Positions 32,923-41,390 of a DNA stretch of 64,000 bases are shown piece by piece. The stretch is from Bacteriovoracaceae bacterium UBA6153 (GTDB lineage: Bacteria > Bdellovibrionota > Bacteriovoracia > Bacteriovoracales > Bacteriovoracaceae), in assembly GCA_002428265.1 (NCBI GenBank), contig DIUR01000024.1, positions 72,000 to 135,999 on the forward strand, in the 5' to 3' direction. A model generated the notes under the pieces. That model had not been told where the DNA came from. It saw nothing but the letters and a program-made list of their open reading frames with translations, and did no database searches. Both the position numbers and the translations under genes were made by a program. Each line of letters opens with the position of its first letter. Position 1 is the first letter of the stretch.

Positions 32923-34119
32923 ATGAAAAGCTTGAAAATTTTTACAGTGGCGCTGGCAATGACTGCTACGACCGCATTTTCTTCAACAGACAAATTTGTC
33001 TACATCTCAATCGACTCTGATGCTCTGAACTTTTCTGAAAAAACTTTCGGAAATAGAGTGGAAGAAGTTAGTACAAAAGACGGAATCAGCATTGTGAAAA
33101 TCGATGAAGAATCGCTTCCGTGGCTCTCACTTTTAATGCATAGAAATTTTAATCGTTGTGGAGGCTTTATGCTTCACGATGATGAAAATGATGCTATGGA
33201 ATTATTAGCGTCTCAAGATGGTGCTCAGTTATTTGCTAAGAATAATGTTTTTGCAAACTACACTATTGATCAGGAAAACCTGGTTAAGCCCCTTGTCGAA
33301 GATGTTAAAGCTGATCACATTTTTCAAGTGATCACTAAACTCTCTTCATTTAAAAATCGTTATTATAAAGGCGAGTTTGGAAAACAATCAGCTGCATGGA
33401 TCAAAGATTACTGGACAGGCTTGGTCAAGAATCGCTCAGATGCAACAGTTGAATATTTTCCACACGCAAGTTGGGATCAACCATCAATCGTTTTAACGCT
33501 TAAAGGCGAATCAGATGATGTGATTATTGTCGGAGGTCATCAGGATTCTATTAACGGATCTTTTGGTGGAGCAAGTTCAACGGCACCTGGTGCTGATGAC
33601 AATGCCTCAGGAATTGGAACAATTTCAGAAGTTATCAGAGTTTTAGTTGATAGCTCTTACCATCCTCAAAAAACAATTAAGTTCATGGCCTATGCTGCTG
33701 AAGAAGTTGGCTTATTAGGGTCAAAAGAAATTGCAAAAAGTTTCAAGCAAAAAGGGACTAATGTCATTGGTGTTTTACAGCTTGATATGACGAATTTCCA
33801 AGGAACAAAGACTCTTGATATCGTTATGATGAGAGATTATACCAACGATGATCAAAATAATTTCATTGGATCAATTATTGATCGTTATGTCCCAGGAATT
33901 AAGTGGGGATTTGATAAATGTGGTTATGGCTGCTCAGATCACGCTTCTTGGCACGCACAAGGTTTCCCAGCATCAATGCCATTTGAAGCTAGAAAAAATG
34001 ACATGAACGGAAACATTCACACGGCACGAGATACACTCGCAGCATCAGGCGGAAATGCTAATCATGCCGCGAAGTTTGCTAAAATGGCCGTTGCATACGT
34101 AGTTGAATTAGACCGATAA
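32923..34119 (+). CDS. Secreted M28-family zinc aminopeptidase
   Basis: 398 residues. Signal peptide MKSLKIFTVALAMTATTAFSS; AAAGGA precedes the ATG. The C-terminal 240 residues are an M28 aminopeptidase domain like the Vibrio/Aeromonas leucyl aminopeptidases: IIVGGHQDSIN (zinc His and Asp), PGADDNASGIG (bridging Asp), AYAAEEVGLLGS (catalytic Glu and zinc Glu), LQLDMTNFQ, GYGCSDHASWHAQGFPA (zinc His, Cys pair). The N-terminal 110 residues are a propeptide-like domain. An exported aminopeptidase would liberate amino acids from prey or environmental protein, in keeping with gdhA and aspA; that link is inference. Confidence 0.9.
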   Translation: MKSLKIFTVALAMTATTAFSSTDKFVYISIDSDALNFSEKTFGNRVEEVSTKDGISIVKIDEESLPWLSLLMHRNFNRCGGFMLHDDENDAMELLASQDGAQLFAKNNVFANYTIDQENLVKPLVEDVKADHIFQVITKLSSFKNRYYKGEFGKQSAAWIKDYWTGLVKNRSDATVEYFPHASWDQPSIVLTLKGESDDVIIVGGHQDSINGSFGGASSTAPGADDNASGIGTISEVIRVLVDSSYHPQKTIKFMAYAAEEVGLLGSKEIAKSFKQKGTNVIGVLQLDMTNFQGTKTLDIVMMRDYTNDDQNNFIGSIIDRYVPGIKWGFDKCGYGCSDHASWHAQGFPASMPFEARKNDMNGNIHTARDTLAASGGNANHAAKFAKMAVAYVVELDR

Positions 34120-34170
34120 GAAAGCAGATGATATAATCAGTCGTGAGTAACTAAAAAATAGGATTTTTTA

Positions 34171-36831
34171 TTGAGCACGACTGATTTTCCCGCCCTCCCA
34201 GATTACCAAGGCATTAGAACACTTCTAGATGCTGAAAGAAAAACCCTTATCAAAATTCATTCTTTTTCTGAAAATGATGATTATCTTCGTACTAATGAAG
34301 ATGCAGAAATCGTTTTAAATTTCGTTGAAAAAACGCAAACAGCTTTGTGGACGACTTTTAAGCAATATCCTTCTCTGGTTTCAATTTTTAATACAGAGTA
34401 CGTGAATTTCTTTGAGTTCATGCAAAGACAAAATATCGTTTCAACGATTTTCGTCGATGACTGTTTAATGCCTGAAAAAGAAATTTTCTTTTTTGGACAG
34501 GATGGGGGATTAAACCCAGCAGTTCTTGATTTGCATTATGCTGTTTTAAAAAAATGGGTTGATACAAAAGAAGTTAATCACGTTGAAACACAAAAACTGA
34601 TTAAAGAAAATTTTAACCTGGAATTAAAAACATCTAACCTGACTTGTCAGTGTGTGGCCTGTCTTGCTGATTATAGAACAAGAGTTCGTGAAGTTATTTA
34701 CGATGATTGTGTGGCCGCTATCAATGATACAAAAACTAAGATCGAAGAACAGATTGCTTCTCAGAAAGGTGATGCAATTGCAGACGTTACTGTTATTTAT
34801 CAAAATCTTTTAAGATCCCTTGATAAAAAGTTTCAACAAGCACAGTTTAGACTTAAAAAATCTTCACTGAATCGTCTTGAGTCTCAGATTAAAGTTTTAA
34901 CGGAAGAAACTTTTACTTATCCAAGTGTTCTTGCCAAAGATCATGCAAATAATCTCATCCTTTACTTTCACCGCCATCTTTCAGAAGAAGGTCTCTCGAG
35001 TGAACTAGTTAGTGATGAAGAGTATCACCGTTTCTTTAAACAACTTTCAAGCAACATCTGGAGACATGAAAAGTACCTGGTTGCTGAATTTAAAAAACTT
35101 ATTAAATCAATTCTCGTATTAAAGAGAAAAGATATTTCATCTAATATTCTTCAGGAGTATTTAGGTCAGTTCTGGATTCACTCTCACGCCAGAAAAATTC
35201 CTCGTAAGATTATTTATCACATGGGGCCTACGAACTCAGGAAAGACTTATCATGCGATTCAGGCCTTATCTAAGGCGAGAAAAGGCTGCTACCTTGCACC
35301 ACTTAGACTTTTAGCTGCCGAGCTTTACGATACGCTGAACACCTTAGGAGCTAAGACTACTCTTCTTACTGGAGAGGAAGTTATTGAAGTAGAAGGGGCG
35401 ACTCATTACTCATCAACCATTGAAATGGCGAAACTCAACGAAGAGTTCACTGTTGCTGTCATTGATGAAATTCAGATGATCACAGATAAACAAAGAGGAT
35501 GGGCATGGACCAGAGCTCTTGTTAATTTGCATGCATTCGAAGTTCATATTTGTGGTGACGGATCAGTTCTTAATTTAATCCAACAGATTACTGATCTTTG
35601 TGGTGATGAACTCGAAGTCAGAAATTATGAGCGTATGACGGAGCTTAAAGTTGAAGACCGTCCAATCACTTTGGCTCAGCTGCAAAAAAGTGATGCTCTT
35701 ATTGTTTTTTCAAGAAGAAATGCACTTAAGTATAAATATGACCTTGAGCAAATTGGATTTAAGGTTTCTATTATTTATGGAATGCTCTCTCCTGAAGTTC
35801 GTCGTGAACAGGCCAGAAAATTTGATAAAGGACTGACAGACGTTATTGTAAGTACTGATGCCATTTCTATGGGGATGAACTTACCAATTAAGAGAATTGT
35901 TTTTTCGACTCTTACAAAACACATTAATTCACAAGAGTATCCAATTACTCCAAGTGAAATTAAGCAGATTGCCGGACGTGCTGGTAGATTTCAACGCTTT
36001 CCTGTTGGGGCGGTCACTTGTCTTCAAAAAGTTGAAGAGGGTCTGTCTGATATCCAGGATGCACTTGAGTCAACACTAGATCAACAAACTCAAAGTATGG
36101 TCGGTCCCGATCTGGATATTTTTACGAAAGTTAACAATGCACTTTCATCAAACAATCTTCCTATTTTAAAGCTTTCGGAGTTTTTAAGATTATTCAACAC
36201 GATGACTTTTACTAAGCCATTTTATTGTGTTGAACTCAAAGAAATGATCGAGCTTGCAGAAACGGTTGAAGATATCGACAGCAATAACATGCTTTCATCA
36301 GCAGAAATATTTGGATTTGCCTGTGCACCTGTTAACTTAGGTTTACTAGAGCACGTTCAGTACTATGTTTGGATGCTGAAAAAATATGTTACGAACGACA
36401 TTATTAAAAATGAACATATCAATCATAGTTCAAACGAAATTGATTATCTTGAAACAACTATTAAATGTGTAGAGTTATTCCAATGGCTGGCACGTCACTT
36501 TAACGGTAAGAATTTTGAATTTGACGAAAAAGACTTGCTGGAAAATAAGCTTCTGGCAGTGGATAAACTTAATATTCTTCTTTCTGATAAGATCACTCCA
36601 TCATGTTCAAGCTGTGGTGCTAAACTTCCTGATACTGCTAAGTTTGCTATCTGTGAAGAGTGCTTTCAACAAAGACGTTTTACAAGACGACCTTTTCCTC
36701 AAAGAAGAGGACCAGGAAAGCCTGGAGATAAAAACTCTAATCTTGCTTCTGCTGTTGGATCAACGAAAGAAAACTTTCGTCAGGGGAAACCTTCGAAGAA
36801 GAGAAAATTTGCAGGAAAGCCTAAGAGATAG
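34171..36831 (+). CDS. SUV3-type DExH RNA helicase with zinc-ribbon tail
   Basis: 886 residues; TTG start with AGGA seven bases upstream. The N-terminal 340 residues are unrecognised apart from TCQCVACLAD (about 158-167), a possible metal site. The helicase core follows: Walker A GPTNSGKT (352-359), Ib TLLTGEE, DEIQ (432-435), RGWAWTRAL, VIYGMLSPEVRREQARKF, VSTDAISMGMNLPIKR, QIAGRAGRF (599-607). This order and wording (GPTNSGKTYHAIQ, VAVIDEIQMI, RGWAWTRAL) is that of eukaryotic mitochondrial SUV3 and its alphaproteobacterial relatives. The C-terminus has CSSCG...CEEC, a zinc ribbon, and a Lys/Arg-rich tail. It probably unwinds structured RNA for decay or ribosome work. The ferritin-like gene follows directly. 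Confidence 0.88.
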   Translation: MSTTDFPALPDYQGIRTLLDAERKTLIKIHSFSENDDYLRTNEDAEIVLNFVEKTQTALWTTFKQYPSLVSIFNTEYVNFFEFMQRQNIVSTIFVDDCLMPEKEIFFFGQDGGLNPAVLDLHYAVLKKWVDTKEVNHVETQKLIKENFNLELKTSNLTCQCVACLADYRTRVREVIYDDCVAAINDTKTKIEEQIASQKGDAIADVTVIYQNLLRSLDKKFQQAQFRLKKSSLNRLESQIKVLTEETFTYPSVLAKDHANNLILYFHRHLSEEGLSSELVSDEEYHRFFKQLSSNIWRHEKYLVAEFKKLIKSILVLKRKDISSNILQEYLGQFWIHSHARKIPRKIIYHMGPTNSGKTYHAIQALSKARKGCYLAPLRLLAAELYDTLNTLGAKTTLLTGEEVIEVEGATHYSSTIEMAKLNEEFTVAVIDEIQMITDKQRGWAWTRALVNLHAFEVHICGDGSVLNLIQQITDLCGDELEVRNYERMTELKVEDRPITLAQLQKSDALIVFSRRNALKYKYDLEQIGFKVSIIYGMLSPEVRREQARKFDKGLTDVIVSTDAISMGMNLPIKRIVFSTLTKHINSQEYPITPSEIKQIAGRAGRFQRFPVGAVTCLQKVEEGLSDIQDALESTLDQQTQSMVGPDLDIFTKVNNALSSNNLPILKLSEFLRLFNTMTFTKPFYCVELKEMIELAETVEDIDSNNMLSSAEIFGFACAPVNLGLLEHVQYYVWMLKKYVTNDIIKNEHINHSSNEIDYLETTIKCVELFQWLARHFNGKNFEFDEKDLLENKLLAVDKLNILLSDKITPSCSSCGAKLPDTAKFAICEECFQQRRFTRRPFPQRRGPGKPGDKNSNLASAVGSTKENFRQGKPSKKRKFAGKPKR

Positions 36832-36837
36832 TTGGTC

Positions 36838-37653
36838 ATGCATTATAGAGAATACGCAAAACAAATTTTGGAAGGGGCCTCACTTGATGACAAGCTCCTT
36901 TCATCTAAAGCAATAGTTCTTACAGAGAGTCTCGATTTATACGATCTTCCTACCAATCCAGGTAGAGTTAAAAAATTAGAGTTTAATAATGAGCAGGTAA
37001 AATTTCCAAGAAGTGCAAGTTTTCACCTCGAGGAAAAGCGTGGGCTCGCGCTACACTTTTTTGCCAATCATGAACTGTTGGCCATCGAGATGATGGCAGC
37101 AGCACTACTTTTATATCCAGATACAACTAAAGAGATGCTGACTTTCAAAAAAGGCTTGATTAAAACCATTCAAGACGAACAAAAACATCTTAAGATGTAT
37201 ATTGCGCGTATGAAAGAGTTCGGAATAGAGCTGGGAGATTTTCCACTCAACGATTTTTTCTGGCGATCAATGGATAAACTTAAAACTCCTTCACATTTTT
37301 ATTCAGCGATGGCGATGACCTTTGAGTCTGCCAATCTTGATTTTGCCCAATTTTATGAAGAAGGCTTTAGAGCAGTAGAAGATTTTAAAACAGCAGAAAT
37401 CATGAGAATCGTGCTTGAAGATGAAATCTCTCATGTTGCCCTGGGCGCTCATTGGTTAAACCAATGGAGAGGCGATAAAGACCTCTGGAACTATTACAAA
37501 ACACACCTTCCAGGTGTTATGACTCCGGCCAGAGCAAAAGGCATTCACTTCGATAAAGAAATCAGATTAAAGGCCGGACTAGACCATGAGTTCATCAGAG
37601 AACTGGATGAATTTAGAGATGAGTTTAAAGTCACTAACCGCAAGAATTGGTAA
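36838..37653 (+). CDS. DUF455 ferritin-like di-iron protein
   Basis: 271 residues from the ATG at 36838; a TTG two codons earlier abuts the helicase stop. It matches DUF455/COG2833. A four-helix ferritin-like fold is suggested by the ligand spacing: E79/E84 (HELLAIEMMAA), E114xxH117 (DEQKHLKMY), E163 (MTFESANLDFA) and E196xxH199 (EDEISHVALG). The N-terminal 70 residues (NPGRVKKLEF) are characteristic of DUF455. Related folds act as oxygenases or hydroxylases, for example MiaE-type; the substrate here is unknown. It is wedged between a helicase gene and an ATP-grasp gene, with a one-base overlap (TAATG) to the latter. Confidence 0.85.
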   Translation: MHYREYAKQILEGASLDDKLLSSKAIVLTESLDLYDLPTNPGRVKKLEFNNEQVKFPRSASFHLEEKRGLALHFFANHELLAIEMMAAALLLYPDTTKEMLTFKKGLIKTIQDEQKHLKMYIARMKEFGIELGDFPLNDFFWRSMDKLKTPSHFYSAMAMTFESANLDFAQFYEEGFRAVEDFKTAEIMRIVLEDEISHVALGAHWLNQWRGDKDLWNYYKTHLPGVMTPARAKGIHFDKEIRLKAGLDHEFIRELDEFRDEFKVTNRKNW

Positions 37654-38675
37654 TGAAAACTTATAAAGTCGATCTCGACTACGAATCCTTTTTATTTGAT
37701 CCCAACTATCTTGAAAATTCAGCTCCTTCTCAGAAAATCATTCGTGAATTTGAGTATGTTTTTTTTCTTATCAATAAAGAATCATCTGTTTTAAAAAATA
37801 TTAGAAATTACGATAAAAATTATCTCAACAAATTAGCTAAGCTTGAATTTGTGATTCCCAAGCTGGATCCAGAGGCAAAATCAGCAGAGAGTTGGTGGGG
37901 GCACAGACATAATTACGCCCTTGAGCAGGACTTAAATTCAAAAATTACTTCAGCTCAATTAGCAAAAAAATTTAACTGGGGACTGTTTCACGGTGCAGTG
38001 ATTAATAATGTGGATGAACTAAGCACGCATCTTGAAAAAAACAGTCAATACAAGAATTGGATTATTAAGCGCCCTCATGGATTCAGTGGAATCGGCCATT
38101 ATACATTTAGCAGTGATAATATTAATAAATTTATCTTGAATAAGATTTTAACAACTCCAGTTTTACTTGAACCACAACACCAGAGAGTTTTTGATATTGG
38201 TACAACATTTATTGTTAAGGATGGCATTATCCAAAGACAATTTATGGTCGAAAATTTTAATTCTCCTCAAGGAGGATTTAAAGGTGGGGCAGGGGCAGAT
38301 ACTGTGGATAAATTTAAAAAATATATTCAGGATAAGTATCAATATGACCTTAGCGATCTTGAAGTGATCACTAAAAAGATTGCTGACGAATATTTACAGA
38401 TGGGTGCTATTTCAAATATCCAAATCGACTCATTTGTTTATCTTGAAGATAATCAAATGAAGCTCTATCCCTTAGTTGAAGTAAATTATAGAAAAACAAT
38501 GGGGCTGGTCATTCAAACTCTGGCCGATAAGTATCCAGAGGCCAAAAGAGTAGAATGGATTGTAAAATCTCAAAAAGAAATTGCAGAAGACAGCGATTTT
38601 TACAATAGAGGAGAGATGACAAGACTCTCGCCTGATGGAACCCACTTTCAAACTTATCTAAAAGTTATTTCTTAA
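37653..38675 (+). CDS. ATP-grasp-like protein
   Basis: 340 residues from the ATG at 37653, overlapping the previous stop (TAATG). The core reads as ATP-grasp: NWIIKRPHGFSGIGHYTFS (about 135-153; nucleotide-binding Lys and Gly-rich loop), then VLLEPQHQRVFDIGTTFIV, and MKLYPLVEVNYRKTMGLVI with the metal-binding E-x-N-x-R (about 280-285). The N-terminal 100 residues lack a familiar domain. ATP-grasp enzymes make carboxylate-amine or carboxylate-thiol bonds; the substrate is unknown. Coupling to the DUF455 gene suggests sequential action on one substrate. Its stop overlaps the convergent aldolase gene by four bases. Confidence 0.7.
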   Translation: MKTYKVDLDYESFLFDPNYLENSAPSQKIIREFEYVFFLINKESSVLKNIRNYDKNYLNKLAKLEFVIPKLDPEAKSAESWWGHRHNYALEQDLNSKITSAQLAKKFNWGLFHGAVINNVDELSTHLEKNSQYKNWIIKRPHGFSGIGHYTFSSDNINKFILNKILTTPVLLEPQHQRVFDIGTTFIVKDGIIQRQFMVENFNSPQGGFKGGAGADTVDKFKKYIQDKYQYDLSDLEVITKKIADEYLQMGAISNIQIDSFVYLEDNQMKLYPLVEVNYRKTMGLVIQTLADKYPEAKRVEWIVKSQKEIAEDSDFYNRGEMTRLSPDGTHFQTYLKVIS

Positions 38676-39313
38676 ACGAAAGCGATATACTTATTGTAAA
38701 GCTCTGTCGTAAGTCGTCCGGCCTCTTCCAAGGTTGGTGCATAGATAACAATTCCATCTTCATGCCCTTTCATGCAAAAGACTCCAGAGTTTTTACCTTT
38801 AATGCATTTTTGAGTAGCATGTGCCATTTCAACAGTTCCATAAGGAATACTGGCGCAAGTTGAATCAGCACATTCATCAATCATCTTAGTCCAGATAGGA
38901 TTAGAGTGGATGTGAAAGACTGCCTTAATAGAATTATTGCTTTCATAGATAGCAGCGTGAGTGAGAGCTTCACTTGAAGCTTCAATTGGGCCCATCATTT
39001 TAATTTTTAACTGATCAACATTGTAATCAAGAACGCGAGTGTAGTGAGCACCAGTTAGGTCAGCATGTTTACCAGTTTGAGTCCCAGTAATAATGAACTG
39101 TGGATGAGTGCTTTTAAAGTAATTGGAATAATCACTCACCATCGACATGTTACCAAAACCAACTTGCGCTTCAGGGTACTCGCCAATAAGATTCATTTTG
39201 TAGAGCTTTTTTCTCCAGTATTCCAATTTTTCAAATTCTTGGTCCAATATAGGTCCAGATAGGGAAAAATTTGACCGGTCGTACTTGATAACTCCATCAT
39301 CTATGACTTTCAT
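38672..39313 (-). CDS. Class II aldolase/adducin-family protein
   Basis: 213 residues, the family's usual length. Signature elements are GFGNMS (52-57), FIITGTQTG, MGPIEASSEALTHAAIYE (catalytic Glu about 115) and the zinc pair H134-I-H136 in AVFHIHSNPIW. These are the features of fuculose/ribulose-phosphate aldolases, epimerases and the MtnB dehydratase. The third zinc His expected near residue 200 is not evident in the C-terminal part (GVFCMKGHEDGIVIYAPTLEEAG), where H178 in KGHEDG takes this place. The substrate is unknown. The gene diverges from 39337 with 23 bases between the starts. Confidence 0.75.
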   Translation of the reverse strand: MKVIDDGVIKYDRSNFSLSGPILDQEFEKLEYWRKKLYKMNLIGEYPEAQVGFGNMSMVSDYSNYFKSTHPQFIITGTQTGKHADLTGAHYTRVLDYNVDQLKIKMMGPIEASSEALTHAAIYESNNSIKAVFHIHSNPIWTKMIDECADSTCASIPYGTVEMAHATQKCIKGKNSGVFCMKGHEDGIVIYAPTLEEAGRLTTELYNKYIAFV

Positions 39314-39336
39314 GAAATTCCTTTATAATCAGTTAT

Positions 39337-40449
39337 ATGTTTGAAAAACTTATCACAGACCTGAAAAACAGTCTTCCTGCGCCGATTCGTAAAAAATTAG
39401 GCATTGCAGAAAACTCTGAAGAGTCAGAGGTGGAAGACTCTGATTATAATGAAGAATCGGAAGATTCGGCATCCTCATCACCAGAGGCTTCTGCTGAAGA
39501 GCAAAAGAAAAAGCGCAATAGCATGATTGTGAGAGTCGTTGTCATTTTGGCATTGGCCTATTTTGCTGTTGATGAATTTGTTTTAAAGCCTAATGAAGTC
39601 GTAAAAGAAGATAAAGCGTTTGATCCCCGAAAAAATAGACCTAAGAAAAAAGTTGCTGCTACAGAAAATGCAGCGGCCACGCCAGCAAATGAAACTGCTG
39701 CAAATCCAGATACAACTGCAGCAACAACTACTACAGCAGCAGATCCAAGTGCACAGCCAGTTCAAAATTCACAAGGCTCAGAAACCAGCACTAACTCTGA
39801 ACTTTCAGCATATGAGCCAGCAGGGACTAGCACAGAGACAGCGGCGGGAAGTGCTGAAACTGCGACACCACCAATTGAAAACGTAAATATTTTAAGTAAA
39901 ACCGAAACGCCTGATCAAAAAATTGATCAGCTTTTAAATGAAGTAGACACGTCTGCGGATTCTTCTGCTAGTTCTTCTTCTAGCTCTTCTTCATCTTCAA
40001 CAACGAGTGAAACAACTTCAGGTTCACCGTCAGTAGGTGAGACGACGACGGCACAAGATTCATTCACTCCGACAGTAGATACTTCAATGGAAATTCCAAC
40101 AGAGCTTCCAGCTGAGCAAATTACAATTCCTTCTCAACCTAAAAAATCTCAAGAGTCTTCTTCAGGCAATTCAATGGCCTCTAAAATTGCTGAGGATGCT
40201 GTAGAAACACCGCCACCAGCTTATGACCAGGTAGGAAGAGGGCTTGTTTATAATTGCAAAGACAAGTATTGGGCGTGTTTAAATAAGACAGCGTATGTTG
40301 TTTGTAACAAAAATATGAAGTGGAATAAATCGAAAGGAGAATCTGCTGAGTGTGTTGTTCAAAATATCTATAGCTCAGATGAAGACTGCGCTAAGGTTCA
40401 AAAATATAATGTAAGTACGAATGTTGCTACGAGTTTTTGCCAGAATTAA
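39337..40449 (+). CDS. Membrane-anchored low-complexity protein with C-terminal cysteine domain
   Basis: 370 residues. An acidic cytoplasmic N-terminus (to about 60; EDSDYNEESEDSASSS) is followed by one transmembrane helix (VRVVVILALAYFAVDEFVL, about 65-83). A long periplasmic Ala/Thr/Ser/Glu/Pro-rich linker comes next, with a poly-Ser run near 207-222, then a compact C-terminal domain with six Cys (YNCKDKYWACLNK, YVVCNKN, ECVVQN, DCAKV, SFCQN). The layout resembles TonB/TolA-type periplasm-spanning proteins, but no TonB C-terminal motif is visible. A TATAAT-like box lies just before the start, in the 23-base divergent spacer. Function unknown. Confidence 0.7.
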   Translation: MFEKLITDLKNSLPAPIRKKLGIAENSEESEVEDSDYNEESEDSASSSPEASAEEQKKKRNSMIVRVVVILALAYFAVDEFVLKPNEVVKEDKAFDPRKNRPKKKVAATENAAATPANETAANPDTTAATTTTAADPSAQPVQNSQGSETSTNSELSAYEPAGTSTETAAGSAETATPPIENVNILSKTETPDQKIDQLLNEVDTSADSSASSSSSSSSSSTTSETTSGSPSVGETTTAQDSFTPTVDTSMEIPTELPAEQITIPSQPKKSQESSSGNSMASKIAEDAVETPPPAYDQVGRGLVYNCKDKYWACLNKTAYVVCNKNMKWNKSKGESAECVVQNIYSSDEDCAKVQKYNVSTNVATSFCQN

Positions 40450-41216
40450 GCAGCGTCTTTTTTGAAATCGCCATCAATGACTTGAAGTTTAAAAGTGTCT
40501 TCACCTTTGGTTTGCTCTTTAGTCATAGAGCTGATGAATTTCTCAACTAACATTGGATCAAATTGTGTACCTGCGAACTCTCGCAGTTCAGCGAATGCTA
40601 CATCAAATGGAAGTCCTTTTCTGTAAGGTCTTGTTGAAGTCATTGCATCGAAGGTGTCAGCAATTAAAATGATTCTTGAAAAAAGAGGAATGTCTTCGCC
40701 CTTTAGTCCTTCCGGATATCCACGGCCATCAAAACGCTCGTGGTGATATTTTGCATTGATCGCCATTTTAGAGAAGATTGGAAAGTCTTGTAGAATTTCA
40801 TAAGACTTTGATGGATGAAGTTTCATTTCAAGAAATTCTTCATCAGTTAAGCGAGAAGGTTTTTTTAAGACCGCATCAGGTACACCGATTTTTCCTAGAT
40901 CATGGAAAAGGGCAGAGACTTCTAATTCATAAATTTCATCTGGAGAAAGGTTCATTTCCTTTCCAACAGACACGCATAAATAGGCCACTCGTAGTGAGTG
41001 TCCCCATGTATAGTCATCTTTGCATTTTAGTGCGCTCAAAAGAGTCTTTATAGAGAGTTCAAAATATTCTTTTCTAATTTGTTTAATTGAAGGCGTATTT
41101 TTAATCGCTTCTGAAACAAGCGCTGCTTTGGAAAGAGCGTCAGCTTCTTCTTTAAGCTTTAATGCTCTTTTCTCTTTGATTGCTGATAGTTGAAATACGT
41201 TATTCTTTTTAGTCAT
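40446..41216 (-). CDS. HD-GYP domain phosphodiesterase (c-di-GMP type)
   Basis: 256 residues. A helical N-terminal region of about 60 residues leads to a full HD-GYP domain: H73, H105-D106 in SALFHDLGKIG, H134 (LHPSKSYEIL), H158-H159 in YHHERFDGRGYP (GYP at 166-168) and IADTFDAMTSTRPYR (D190). All metal-ligand residues expected of an active enzyme are there. It hydrolyses cyclic di-GMP to pGpG or GMP. No receiver or PAS input domain is fused; the small N-terminal part may be a dimer helix. It diverges from the PP2C-like gene over 174 bases with notable inverted repeats. Confidence 0.9.
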   Translation of the reverse strand: MTKKNNVFQLSAIKEKRALKLKEEADALSKAALVSEAIKNTPSIKQIRKEYFELSIKTLLSALKCKDDYTWGHSLRVAYLCVSVGKEMNLSPDEIYELEVSALFHDLGKIGVPDAVLKKPSRLTDEEFLEMKLHPSKSYEILQDFPIFSKMAINAKYHHERFDGRGYPEGLKGEDIPLFSRIILIADTFDAMTSTRPYRKGLPFDVAFAELREFAGTQFDPMLVEKFISSMTKEQTKGEDTFKLQVIDGDFKKDAA

Positions 41217-41242
41217 CTCTCATAGTATCGGTCAGGTTTAGG

Positions 41243-41327
41243 GCCTACTTTAGAGATTTCCGATCTTGACCAAATTACGAGGGTATAGGCGGAAAAAATC
41301 GCCTTGGGCCTGCCCATCCAAGTAGGC
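41243..41327. promoter_or_regulatory. Inverted repeats in the HD-GYP/PP2C divergent region
   Basis: GCCTACTT (41243-41250) and AAGTAGGC (41320-41327) are perfect 8-bp arms 69 bases apart; between them TGGGC-CT-GCCCA (41305-41316) forms a compact palindrome. They could be paired operators for looping or a leader structure. Confidence 0.4.
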
Positions 41328-41390
41328 AAAACATTTTTAAATATCGCTTTTTCCCACCTTATTTTAGAATGTTAGGATCAAGGAGATTTA

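Noticed and set aside
41217..41390. c-di-GMP riboswitch or minus-strand sigma-54 promoter
   Set aside because: The GEMM core sequences are missing; a GG-N10-GC spacing exists on minus but the flanks (GGGCAG, AAGGCG) do not match.
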